A stretch of DNA of 64,000 bases from Herbaspirillum sp. RV1423. Lineage in GTDB: Bacteria > Pseudomonadota > Gammaproteobacteria > Burkholderiales > Burkholderiaceae_D. Below the pieces are notes generated by a model that searched no databases, had not been told where the DNA came from, and saw only the letters and a list, made by a program, of their open reading frames with translations. Every line of letters begins with the position of its first letter. Within the stretch, counting starts at the first letter, position 1. Positions 55,901-63,754 of this stretch are shown here, one piece after another. Made by a program: the position numbers and the translations under genes. The stretch is from NCBI RefSeq assembly GCF_000577615.1, contig NZ_CBXX010000013.1, forward strand, positions 62,001 through 126,000. The letters are read 5' to 3'.

Positions 55901-58900
55901 GCATTGCCAACACCTCCATCGTCAGTCAGTTGCCCTCGACGGTGCTGGTCACGTCCGGTACGGCGGTGCGCCGTTATTCGCAATACAACGAGCAGGGCTA
56001 CAGCGATTTTTTCCAGGCACAGGCGGCGCAGTTCGGCAGTACGCCGGCCTTGTTGCCGAGCGACGGCAAGGCGCTGCTGATCAACCTGATCAATCCGGCC
56101 AATCCGGGCGCCGGTTCCGACTTGCGTTTCGATGGCACGGCGCTGTTCCAGGCCGCTGCCGGCGGTGTGGCCGGGCAGGCCGTGGTGACCAACGTGGGCG
56201 AAATCACCACCGGCGCGCGGACGGCCGGTTTTGCGAACTCTTCGGTGAGCGCCGACGACCTCAGCGCTATCGGCGCGCCGCGCCTGAACATCAACGGCTA
56301 TGCCATTTCGAACAATGGCCTGTTCACGTTCCAGTCGCCCTATTCGGCGGGTAGCCTGTATGTGCGCGACGGCGTCATGCTCAAAGCCGGCGAAATCTAC
56401 CTGGTGGGCGGCGACATCGTGGTCGGCAACGACGTCACCTTGAGCACCATCGGCCAGGGCGCCGTGCCGTATGATTCTGCGTCCACCGGAATGGGCTACT
56501 CGGCCGGCATCAACACGGTGTTGGGCCTGTCGAACGGTTCGGTGCAATTCGTCGGTTCGGCCAACAGCACCGGCTCGATCAGCATCGGCGCGAATTCCCG
56601 GCTGTATGCCGAAGGCACGCTGGCGCTGGCCACCAATGGCGCCTCCGGCATTGATTCCACGGCGCGCTTCGGTGCGCGTAATATCGTCCTGGCGGCGGGC
56701 ACCCTTAATATCGGCGACGCCGGCCAAGTGGCGGCGAGCGGCTCCAGCGGACTCTTGTTCAATCAGGCAGTCCTTAACACCTTGCTGCAAGGCGATGCCG
56801 TGCAGGGCGTGCCGACGTTGCGGCAACTCACCTTGAGCGCGGCCAACTCGATCAACCTGTTCGGCTCCAACGGCCTCGACACCCGCGGCACCGGGGTCGA
56901 CATTGCGCTGAATTCGCCTGCGATTTATGGCTATGGCGGCGGCGCCGACCGCGCCGTCATTGCTGCCGACCACATCAGTTGGAGCGTCGTGAGCGGCGCC
57001 AATCCGCCGGCCGTGAATGCCAACGGTCCCGGAACCGGCCTGGGCGCTCTGGAGCTGGTGGCAAGGGAAATCGACCTGGGCCAGTTCGTCTCACTGGACA
57101 ACACCAAGGTCAATCGCACCATCTACGGTTTCAACGACGTCAACTTCACGGCCAGCGAGCGCATCGTCTCGGCCGGCAATGGCAGCCTGTATGTATATCA
57201 GGCACCCAGCAGCCAGAGCGGCGCGGTATTCGGTCAGAGCGGCAGCGGCGGCAATCTGACGCTGAGCACGCCCTTGCTGACCGGTACCCAGAAGTCGATC
57301 ATGGCTTACACGGCCGGTGGCGCCCTGAATGTGGTTGCGCCTGCAGGCGCAACACCCAGCACTGCGACCAGCACCATCGCCGGCGCCGAGATCGATCTGA
57401 ACGGCGACAGCGTTTCCATCGGCAGCACTATCTTGCTACCCAGCGGCAAGCTGGCAGTCAACGCCACCCATGACATCAGTCTCAACAGTGGCAACCGTAT
57501 CGACCTCGCCGGCCAAGCGTCGCAGATCCAGAACGCGACCATCTACGGTTTCGGCGGTACGGCGATCTTCAATAGCGCGCAGGGGAGCTTCACCCAGGCC
57601 GCAGGCGCAACGATAGACGTGTCGGCGCTTAACGCCAATGCCGGTTCGATTACCGTTGATGCGCGCAATGGTGTCGTGAGCTTGAATGGGGCCCTGCAGG
57701 GACGGGTTAATGCCGGTTACCTCAGCGGCGACTTCAGCGCCAGTGCAGCAAGCTTTGCCGACTTCGCAGGCTTGAATGCGTTGCTGACCCAGGGCGGTTT
57801 CTTCGATGCGCGCAGTTTCGACCAAAGAACCGGGGACTTGGTGATCGGCGATGGCGTCAAGGCGCATCAGGTCAATATCTCGGTTGACGGCGGCGGCCTG
57901 ACCGTTAACGGCACCATTGATGCCTCGGGCACGGCGCCGGGGACGATTCGTCTGTCGGCCGGCAACGGTCTGACGCTGGCGTCGACTGCCGTGCTCGACG
58001 CACACGGTACGCGCTTGCAGACGGACAGCTATGGCCAGGCCATCGAAGCCAAGAACCGCGGACATGTGGAATTGACTGCCGCCGCCGGCACGCTGACGCT
58101 GTCGCCGGGCGCGACCATCGATCTGAGCACGCCGGGCGGCGCCAGTTTTGGCGACGTGGTGTTGAATGCGCAGCGCACCGCCGAAACCTCGGGCGACATC
58201 GCCGTCGATGCCCGCGGTCCGCTGACCATTCGCGGCGTCAACAGCATCGCGCTCAATGCGTTCTGGACTTATGATCTGGCCGCCGGCACCGTCATCACGC
58301 AGGGTTCGCTCGACACTTACGACACGGCCAGCACCAGCTTCATCAATGCCGCGCTGGGCAATACGGCATTGGGGGCGCGCACGGCAGGGCTGTCGGCCTA
58401 CGACAGCGCCTACCATCTGCGTCCGGGCGTGCAGATTACCTCAAGCGGCGATCTGTCGACCTCGGGCGATATCGATCTGGCGAAGTATCGCTACGGCCCC
58501 AATGCCAATCGCGATCCGGCGTCGGCCGCCTACGGCGCGGGCGAGCCGATGGCGCTGGTGGTGCGGGCCGGCGGCAACTTGACTGTCACGGGCAGTATTT
58601 CGGATGGCTTCCGGGCTAGCCAGGCCGGTGCACCGACTTATTTAGCCGTCACCGTATCGATGCTTTCAACCGATACTGCTCACTTCGGCATGCAAGGGAC
58701 TTCGTTTTGGAAACTGCAGCCAGGCAATGTCGTGGCGGTAAGCAATCCGGCGGGGTGGACCGTCCCAACTTTGCTTAATGGCGCTCCCTTGCCTGTTCCC
58801 TTCCGGCCGATGGGAGTCAACGGCACAATGTATGCATCGGGCAGTGTCATTCCCTACGGCACGCAGTTGACGCGCCTGCTTATACCCGTTGGCAAAGAGG

Positions 58901-61900
58901 CCGATGTCGTCGGCATGTCACTCCAGACAGATCCCGGCACGCCTGCCGCGCCCGCGACTTCGGCACGGGCAAGCATGTTGGCAGCCGGTTCAATGGCGGC
59001 GTTCATTCGCCTGGCAGCGGGCGCCGATTTGTTGGCGGCAGACCAACGCATGCTGCAAACGGCGCAGGCGCTTAACGATAGCGGCAATCTCACGCTCAAC
59101 GACGCGGCATACAACGGCTCGCTTGCCGGAACGTTCTTCAGCGTACTGCGCACTGGCACCGGCGGCCTGGATCTCCTGGCCGCCGGCAGTTTCAGCGAAG
59201 CCACGCCGTACGGCGTCTATACTGCCGGCACGCAATCGGCGCCGATCTTGGCCGCCGACGGCAGCAATCCGTATAACCTTGTCGGCACGGTTACTGGCGG
59301 CTTGGTGCAAGCCTGGTATCCAGAGCATGGTGGCGATGTGCTGCTCATGGCGCAGCAGGACGTGAGCGGCAACATCCAGATCGCCGACAACTCGCTACGT
59401 TACGTCGCAAGTGATCTGACGTCGAACTGGTTGTCGCGGCAGGCCGGAAGTGGGATCAGCCCGGACCCGACGGCATGGTGGATCAACTTCGGTGCACTGG
59501 CAAAGACTTACGCCTATGCGAGCGGCCCCGGCCTGATTGGTTTCCAAGGCATCGGGACGATGGGCGGCGGTAACCTGACCGTAATCGCAGGCCGTAATGC
59601 GGGTGTGATGACCAGCGCCGGCAATACGACGTCAACCGGCCTGGACCTGGCTGTCGCATCCACCGGTCGCGTGTTGGCGGACGGCACGCTGGTGCAGACC
59701 GGCGGCGGCGATCTGACCCTGAAGGTAGGCGGCGTGCTCAATGGCCGTACCGCCGTTGGCGCGAGCAACTATGCGCCGGACTATTACGGCACCGTCACCG
59801 GCTTGCGCGGCAATATCGATATCGCCTCCGGCGCCATCGGTGTCATCGCGCAGGCCAATTCGGGACTGTATTGGAAGTCCTACGATCCCCGCAGCCTGGA
59901 TGCGGCCACCATCAAGCGCTCCATGCAGACTCCGGGACCGACCGTGACGCCGGGCGACGGCGCCGTCACGGTCGCCACGCGCGGCGACCTGGTGTTCGGC
60001 GGCGCCGGCGATGCCGGGATGGGCCCAAGTTCAGATGTCAAGGGCATGTATTACACGATGCGCGACGCCAATGGCATGCCGACCGTGATTGCCCAAGGCG
60101 CCAATACTCAATTCACCCTGTGGACGCCGTCGACGGCGATCCAGCTCTACTCGGCAGGGGGGGATGCCACACCGATGACGGGCGCCACGCCCGGCAGCCT
60201 GGGTTTCTATCCGGGCAGCCTGAGCGTGGTTGCGGCCAATGGCAATATCCGCGTCACCGAAACCTCTTCAGCCGGCGGATTGGCGCCGGTCATCGAATTG
60301 ATTCCATCGCCCATCGGACAGTTGCAGTTGCTGGCGGCCGGGACGATTTATGGATCGGGCGCAACAGTATCGATGTCGGGCGCCGACATGGCCAGCCTGG
60401 CGACGCCATTGCGGCCCTATTTCATGGCTGGCAACCGTTCCAATGCCGCTGCCAACGGCGCCATCCGCGACACCGCCTATAATCCGCTCGCCTTCGGCGA
60501 GGATACGGTCACCGGATCCCTGCACGCGCAGGGATCCGGGCCGGCCCTGGTGTATGCGGGAATCGATATCGATGACTTGAGCATCGGTCGGGCGATCGGT
60601 GTCAATCGTACTCCGAGCTCGGGTTTCAAGCCCACCACGTCGACCTGGTACGTGGCCGCCAAGCCGTTCGAAGTGATCGCCGGACGCGACATCGTCGGCA
60701 CCGGCGCCTTGCCCAGCGTGTTCCTGAACCTCGGCGCCAGCGACATCACTCTGTTGCAGGCCGGTCGCGACATTCTTTATCAGTCGGTTAATATTGTCGG
60801 TCCGGGTTTGTTGCAGATGCAGGCCGGCCGCAATTTCTACCAGGGCTATTATGGCTCGCTCAACAGCGTCGGCGATATCGTGCATCCCTCCAATACCAGC
60901 GGCGGCGCCGATATCTCGGTGCTGGCGGGCGTGGGCGCCAATGGTCCGGATTATGCCGGCTTCGCCAGACTGTATTTCGATGCAGCCAAGCAAATGTCCG
61001 GCGGCACGGCGCTGGCCGACAGCGGTAAGGTCGTCCATGCCTACAACCAGGAACTGGTGAGCTGGCTGCAGGAACGCTTCGGCTACACCGGCACGGCCGG
61101 CGATGCGCTGGCGTATTTCCTGGCATTGCCGACGGCGCAGCAAGGCGTGTTCGTGCGTCAGGTTTATTTCAAGGAACTGCTGTTGGGCGGGCGCGAATAC
61201 AACGACCCGGCCAGCCCGCGCCATGGCAGCTATCTGCGTGGGCGCGTAGCCATCGCGACCCTGTTCCCGGCCACCGGTTACAACGGTGCCATCACCATGT
61301 TCAGCAGCGTCACGGGCTCTAATACGATTAATGGCGTGACCACGCCGGTGACCAGCGACGCCAGCGTGCGCACCAACTTCGGCGGTAGCATCCAGATGCT
61401 CAATCCGGGCGGGCGCACGCTGGTAGGCGTGGAAGGCGTCACGCCGGGGGCCAGCGCGGGCGTGGTGACGCAAGGCCAGGGCGATATCCAGCTCTACAGC
61501 AAGGACAGCATCCTCCTGGGCCTGTCGCGCATCATGACCACCTTTGGCGGCAACATCCAGGCTTGGTCGTCTAACGGCGACATCAACGCCGGCCGCGGCG
61601 CCAAGACGACAGTGTTGTACACGCCGCCAAAGCGCGTCTATGACAACGTAGGCGATGTCACACTGTCGCCGCAGGTACCGTCCAGCGGTGCCGGCATCGC
61701 AACGCTGGCGCCGATTCCGGAAGTGCCTGCCGGGGACATCGATCTGATCGCGCCGTTGGGCACGATCGATGCCGGCGAGGCCGGTATCCGGGTATCTGGC
61801 AATGTCAATCTGGCGGCGCTGCAAGTGGTGAACGCGGCCAATATCCAGGTGCAGGGTAAGGCGGTAGGGATTCCGATGATCGCGGCGGTGAATGTCGGCG

Positions 61901-62205
61901 CGCTGACCAATGCCAGCGCGGCGGCAAGTTCTGCGGCGACGGCGGCGCAGGAGTCGGTGCAGCGTGCCCGCAATGAAGCGCGTCAGGCACTGCCGTCGAT
62001 CTTCACGGTGCGCGTGCTGGGCTTCGGCAACGACACGCCGGTACAAATGCCTTCATCGGGATCGGCACCTGCGCAGTCTTCCGGTGCAGCGTCGCGCGGC
62101 GATCAGGACATGCGTCTTCCGGTGCAGGTGATGGCGCCGGGCCTCGTCAGCGAGCAGCAAAGATCCAGACTGACGGGAGAAGAAAAACGTTTGCTAGGGT
62201 TGTAA
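49993..62205 (+). CDS. Giant filamentous-haemagglutinin exoprotein (TPS N-terminal domain, DUF3739 C-terminal domain)
   Basis: 4070 residues from ATG 49993 (GGGA about 10 nt upstream; a TTG nine codons earlier is also in frame). A long signal peptide ends near SAHA (residue 50). The haemagglutination-activity/TPS domain (about residues 155-340) shows NWETFNIGKNT and VMIVNRNGVIFSGSSQVD. About 3400 residues of beta-helix repeats rich in G, S, T, N follow, with two inserts bearing GSVLPAG-like motifs (about residues 1050-1180 and 2900-2975). The C terminus (about residues 3735-3960) has SILLGLSRIMTTFGGNIQAW, INAGRGAK and LIAPLGTIDAGEAGIRVSGN, which is DUF3739. Such proteins are exported by a TpsB pore and act as adhesins or matrix. 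No TpsB gene is in this window. It lies between two STN-sigma-FecR cassettes. Confidence 0.92.
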   Translation: MDKGGRSVGSHRAITHCSIRRKESGVFRAAPLAHAVALILATGAWHSAHAQQAFSSAWFAAKGAAQSSAAATGYLPNGMPASSLTNPAQQKQQANQQLQTSLNNLAIMARGIAAQQAAQAAARLAATNGAGVPDGLTDGGLKVDTDSLTKGWLNANAPTQTTVDGKTVVAIQQTADKAILNWETFNIGKNTILSFLQQPSWAVLNRINDPLARPSQIQGQIKGDGTVMIVNRNGVIFSGSSQVDTRNLVAAAAAISDSQFTASGLYGANGTTPSFTDANGKLIVEAGARISTAPAASVTQGGGYVLLLGSEVSNAGTISTPKGQAALAAGDSFIIRKGYGTDANAMSTTRGNEISPQFINGSTAGKVVNTGLLTSPEGDVTLAGRDVQQNGVAIATTTVNTRGTIHLLNSASDAQGSVTLGSGSYTAVLIDDDGTTTALNSQRDALIADSAKQDALRASASSGVFDNLSKLSDRRDQSRVEIVSGGNINFADGSLTLASGGQIAASATKRAFAASGSTLDVSGAVGVSLPMSSNGLLVNIQGNELRDAPVARDSGTLSSSNVWIDTSRLIYVPAGTGGYASDRWYTAGGLLEVGGYLANQGHRVGEWAAQGGALTLGGAEVITQTGSAINISGGTVNVQTGYVNVSWLKGSDGQLYRVDTAPANLSFDGVYKGFESAHARWGNNTTEYYYNPLIGPQHLLQNGYTSGRDAGSLQINASTAVLEGDVMAAVYNGPNQTVVRITGATDGYKLGQTTAALAGSLVLGQYSGVGRTGTYASDVLIGDIGDVSTAMAAGDVLDATRLNTVWLNAARLNGDQLGAVDMVTSGQITVRQPLQLANGGRLSLVAPVVDIEGDLTARGGTVKVSNLFLPDGQLYPIALTTADNSARLTLATGKTIDVRGLWVNTRMSQEDTPQLAYLNGGNVILDSTGDLTVAAGSVIDVSSGGAMLATGKTRGGTGGNVTLIAGDSAGNVGHSLGTLMLDGTIKAYGVNGGGKLTLSTPDSILIGSNAALAGGELAAGTAAAVAVKLAQPLTIAVGQPLPIELVQRYTSLLYDVPVQVDVKIDGLPVGATLRDWVIPPGIEPAVRSSNGFLVYYSAGSVLPAGSVVANFSGAGDTIRAGTVIPSGVFPNGIPVKPFQYVFAAGSVQAADMTYPVGFILPTGTVLPQTVAVTPVPMFNAGTSGNNSSFFSAGFSSYDLNGGQGVRVDNGVTINPVMPVYRFSTGSVNAASGSDPAVAMELWTPPLFAEHPQGATLMQRGGVSLALRSTSTSIDGNPSGAAVVVAPHASVIVDPGQSITLDAFGQITVDGSLTARGGSISLINEANPATAPNFDASGVNQGVSIWIGEAGRLDVSGLGYAATDILGRTYGTLRDGGAIKLSGNTSFLVLRPGAELNADGAALAVDASTVPGQSAGAVGSMTRVSNGGSIALSSLSGLVLDGNLHAVSGGSGASGGDLNIALVTPIYPDLEARFPSSVVVPSVMTVSQSRPAAWSGSDPASAASLPFGQAAVSVDMVRQGGFSSLSLSSGDFMIFSSDVSLSLDRSLSLNAGAFTSGPRIAGGSDPAASPGRSNVRLAAPYMSLSGTPVIIPDGNRSGSIGNPGAAESPTTATFEADARLIDVQGSVVFSADTSYYDSSIYAFVRTPAPGFRTVRLVSQGDIRFLPTPGQQRGTTLITSWDMDLEAAQIYPATNAVANIVAGQRNSAYEATLTIGRTTATLPDVPLSVFGSLYLSAPVIEQGGIVRAPLGQILMAPTAAAVPGMEVDPVRIELLPGSLTSVSMAGLQIPYGGTVDGVSYTYNGAAITPLAAGGIISGGSGLSAGVKLQGQSVAVDSGAVIDLSGGGQVLGAGFVSGRGGSVDILNTPLVNANPTATNSKTGDKVYAIVPGYASAYAPVAPDKGAGDPAVGQQITIGAGVPGLPAGTYTLLPSTYALLPGAYRVEIGATGVNVPNSAAAIGNGSYLVSGYTGIANTSIVSQLPSTVLVTSGTAVRRYSQYNEQGYSDFFQAQAAQFGSTPALLPSDGKALLINLINPANPGAGSDLRFDGTALFQAAAGGVAGQAVVTNVGEITTGARTAGFANSSVSADDLSAIGAPRLNINGYAISNNGLFTFQSPYSAGSLYVRDGVMLKAGEIYLVGGDIVVGNDVTLSTIGQGAVPYDSASTGMGYSAGINTVLGLSNGSVQFVGSANSTGSISIGANSRLYAEGTLALATNGASGIDSTARFGARNIVLAAGTLNIGDAGQVAASGSSGLLFNQAVLNTLLQGDAVQGVPTLRQLTLSAANSINLFGSNGLDTRGTGVDIALNSPAIYGYGGGADRAVIAADHISWSVVSGANPPAVNANGPGTGLGALELVAREIDLGQFVSLDNTKVNRTIYGFNDVNFTASERIVSAGNGSLYVYQAPSSQSGAVFGQSGSGGNLTLSTPLLTGTQKSIMAYTAGGALNVVAPAGATPSTATSTIAGAEIDLNGDSVSIGSTILLPSGKLAVNATHDISLNSGNRIDLAGQASQIQNATIYGFGGTAIFNSAQGSFTQAAGATIDVSALNANAGSITVDARNGVVSLNGALQGRVNAGYLSGDFSASAASFADFAGLNALLTQGGFFDARSFDQRTGDLVIGDGVKAHQVNISVDGGGLTVNGTIDASGTAPGTIRLSAGNGLTLASTAVLDAHGTRLQTDSYGQAIEAKNRGHVELTAAAGTLTLSPGATIDLSTPGGASFGDVVLNAQRTAETSGDIAVDARGPLTIRGVNSIALNAFWTYDLAAGTVITQGSLDTYDTASTSFINAALGNTALGARTAGLSAYDSAYHLRPGVQITSSGDLSTSGDIDLAKYRYGPNANRDPASAAYGAGEPMALVVRAGGNLTVTGSISDGFRASQAGAPTYLAVTVSMLSTDTAHFGMQGTSFWKLQPGNVVAVSNPAGWTVPTLLNGAPLPVPFRPMGVNGTMYASGSVIPYGTQLTRLLIPVGKEADVVGMSLQTDPGTPAAPATSARASMLAAGSMAAFIRLAAGADLLAADQRMLQTAQALNDSGNLTLNDAAYNGSLAGTFFSVLRTGTGGLDLLAAGSFSEATPYGVYTAGTQSAPILAADGSNPYNLVGTVTGGLVQAWYPEHGGDVLLMAQQDVSGNIQIADNSLRYVASDLTSNWLSRQAGSGISPDPTAWWINFGALAKTYAYASGPGLIGFQGIGTMGGGNLTVIAGRNAGVMTSAGNTTSTGLDLAVASTGRVLADGTLVQTGGGDLTLKVGGVLNGRTAVGASNYAPDYYGTVTGLRGNIDIASGAIGVIAQANSGLYWKSYDPRSLDAATIKRSMQTPGPTVTPGDGAVTVATRGDLVFGGAGDAGMGPSSDVKGMYYTMRDANGMPTVIAQGANTQFTLWTPSTAIQLYSAGGDATPMTGATPGSLGFYPGSLSVVAANGNIRVTETSSAGGLAPVIELIPSPIGQLQLLAAGTIYGSGATVSMSGADMASLATPLRPYFMAGNRSNAAANGAIRDTAYNPLAFGEDTVTGSLHAQGSGPALVYAGIDIDDLSIGRAIGVNRTPSSGFKPTTSTWYVAAKPFEVIAGRDIVGTGALPSVFLNLGASDITLLQAGRDILYQSVNIVGPGLLQMQAGRNFYQGYYGSLNSVGDIVHPSNTSGGADISVLAGVGANGPDYAGFARLYFDAAKQMSGGTALADSGKVVHAYNQELVSWLQERFGYTGTAGDALAYFLALPTAQQGVFVRQVYFKELLLGGREYNDPASPRHGSYLRGRVAIATLFPATGYNGAITMFSSVTGSNTINGVTTPVTSDASVRTNFGGSIQMLNPGGRTLVGVEGVTPGASAGVVTQGQGDIQLYSKDSILLGLSRIMTTFGGNIQAWSSNGDINAGRGAKTTVLYTPPKRVYDNVGDVTLSPQVPSSGAGIATLAPIPEVPAGDIDLIAPLGTIDAGEAGIRVSGNVNLAALQVVNAANIQVQGKAVGIPMIAAVNVGALTNASAAASSAATAAQESVQRARNEARQALPSIFTVRVLGFGNDTPVQMPSSGSAPAQSSGAASRGDQDMRLPVQVMAPGLVSEQQRSRLTGEEKRLLGL

Positions 62206-62285
62206 CCGGTACTGAAATTCGTCGAGTCTTCGTAAGGCCTGTCGGAGGCGTTGTCCGGTCCCGCTCCTCCGACGGTTTTCCTCCG
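62206..62285 (+). other. Gap after the exoprotein gene, possible terminator stem
   Basis: About 80 bp containing GTCGGAGG and CCTCCGAC arms (about 62239-62273) followed by GGTTTTCCTCC. A stem of about 8 bp with a loop of about 18 nt can form, but the T tract is short, so this is a weak terminator candidate. Confidence 0.4.
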
Positions 62286-62319
62286 ATGTCACGGATATGT
62301 CATTTTCGACAGGTATAGT
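62286..62319 (+). promoter_or_regulatory. Candidate Pho box and -10 upstream of STN cassette 2
   Basis: ATGTCAC-GGAT-ATGTCAT (62286-62303), 10 nt, then TATAGT (62314-62319). The spacing is the same as upstream of cassette 1. The match to the PhoB consensus is weaker than for cassette 1 (about 12 of 18 positions) but the repeats and spacing are conserved. Confidence 0.6.
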
Positions 62320-62383
62320 CTCGCCTCTCAGTCTGTGGTTTCCGCGTTGACTTTACTCCAACCGCTTGCACTTTATTCGAACT

Positions 62384-63157
62384 ATGACAGGTAGCCCGGC
62401 ATCGGTCAGTGTGCTCGCGCTGGCAGGGTGCTTGGCTGGTGCAAGTCTCATGTTTGCAGTACGGCCTGCCTTCGCGCAAGCCGCGAAAGCGCTGGGCGAA
62501 TCTCTGCAAACCGGTTCTTCCGCAGCGATGGCGACTGCGACTGAAACAGTCGGAAAATCCCCGTCTTTCGAATTCAATATTCCTGCTCAATCCCTCGCCG
62601 CGGCATTGGATCGCTATGCCGTCATCACCGGCAGTCCCGTGCTTTTTTCCAGCAAGCTGGCCGCCGGCCGCAACGCGTCCGCCGTCAACGGCCGGCATGA
62701 AGCCGGTGCGGCGCTGGCGATGCTGTTGCAGGGAACCGGGCTCGGCGTGGAGCCGTTGCATGAAGGCGGCCTCGATACTTTTGTGCTGAAACCGTTGCCT
62801 GCGCAGGACGCTGCTGCTATCGCGGCTGCCGGCAGTCCGGGCGGGCATGCCGTTTCCGAAGACTACGACGCGCTGGTGCAGAGCCGCGTGTGGGAAGCGT
62901 TTTGCGGCAACGCGCAGACGGCGCCGGGCAGTTATCGGGGACTGTTGCGGTTTCGTGTCGACGAGCAAGGACATGTGCGCCAGCCGCGCCTGCTTAGCTC
63001 GACCGGCGACAAGCGTCGCGACGCGATGCTCACCGACGCGCTCGGTAAAGTCAGCGTCGGCCGGCCGCCACCGTCCGGGCTGATGCAGCCGCTGACGATG
63101 CTGATGCTGCCGCAGGGGCAGATAGCGGGCCGCTCTTGTCCTCCGGAGGCGCACTGA
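62384..63157 (+). CDS. Stand-alone STN-domain protein with TonB_C-like domain (signalling cassette 2)
   Basis: 257 residues from ATG 62384; a TTG six codons earlier (62366) is possible and would add an Arg before the hydrophobic core. The N terminus VSVLALAGC resembles a lipobox, but AFA (about residue 31) would also fit a signal-peptidase I site. STN domain: FEFNIPAQSLAAALDRYAVIT, then EAGAALAMLLQGTGLGVEPL. The C-terminal part YRGLLRFRVDEQGHVRQPRLL and STGDKRRDAML resembles TonB_C. Its first 80 bp are very similar at DNA level to those of cassette 1, so the cassettes are paralogous. The sigma gene starts 1 bp after its stop. Confidence 0.8.
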   Translation: MTGSPASVSVLALAGCLAGASLMFAVRPAFAQAAKALGESLQTGSSAAMATATETVGKSPSFEFNIPAQSLAAALDRYAVITGSPVLFSSKLAAGRNASAVNGRHEAGAALAMLLQGTGLGVEPLHEGGLDTFVLKPLPAQDAAAIAAAGSPGGHAVSEDYDALVQSRVWEAFCGNAQTAPGSYRGLLRFRVDEQGHVRQPRLLSSTGDKRRDAMLTDALGKVSVGRPPPSGLMQPLTMLMLPQGQIAGRSCPPEAH

Positions 63158-63158
63158 C

Positions 63159-63668
63159 ATGTCCGAAGACGTACGCGCCACGCTGCTCACGCATCTCACC
63201 AGCCGCTATGCCGATCTCAAACGGCGGCTCACGCGCGTGCTCGGCAGCGACGATCTGGCCGGCGACGCCCTGCAAGACACCTGGTTGCGCCTGCAACGTC
63301 TCGAAGGCCAGAGTCCGATTCTCAATCCGCACGCTTTTTTGTTGCGCATGGCGGCCAATATCGCCGTCGACAACCGGCGCAGCCAGAGCAGGGCATTGCC
63401 GCCGGGTGAGATCGATGAATTGCTGGAGTTGTCCGATGGCGCTCCCGGTCCGGAGCAGACTGCCGAAGCGCGCTCCGAAGCGCAGGCATTGGTGCGGACC
63501 CTGGAACGCATGCCGCCGCGCCGCCGCGAGATCCTGATTATGGTGCGCTGGGAAGGCATGCCGCAAAAGGAAGTCGCCCGGCAGCTCGGGATTTCGCTGC
63601 GCACCGTGGAACACGAGCTCAAGCGCGCGCACGATTTCTGCGCGGCTCGGCTGGATCAAAAAAATTAA
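63159..63668 (+). CDS. FecI-like ECF sigma factor 2
   Basis: 169 residues. Region 2: VLGSDDLAGDALQDTWLRLQ, then NPHAFLLRMAANIAVDNRRSQSR. Region 4: MPPRRREILIMVRWEGMPQKEVARQLGISLRTVEHELKRA. The two regions are joined by an acidic linker. It is clearly paralogous to the sigma factor at 48099, sharing the unusual LAGDALQD and RTVE core. It begins 1 bp after the STN gene stop. The FecR-like gene that follows should be its regulator. Confidence 0.9.
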   Translation: MSEDVRATLLTHLTSRYADLKRRLTRVLGSDDLAGDALQDTWLRLQRLEGQSPILNPHAFLLRMAANIAVDNRRSQSRALPPGEIDELLELSDGAPGPEQTAEARSEAQALVRTLERMPPRRREILIMVRWEGMPQKEVARQLGISLRTVEHELKRAHDFCAARLDQKN

Positions 63669-63754
63669 TTGCGGATTTTCATGTCGACAAACGTCTTTAT
63701 CAATACCGAGCCGAAATTACCGACGTCACATGAGCGCCGGCATTGCCGCCTGCC

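Noticed and set aside
55024..62046. Long - strand frames opposite the exoprotein gene
   Set aside because: Rich in Arg, His and Gly with no recognisable motif; typical shadow frames of a Gly/Ala/Thr-rich gene in GC-rich DNA.
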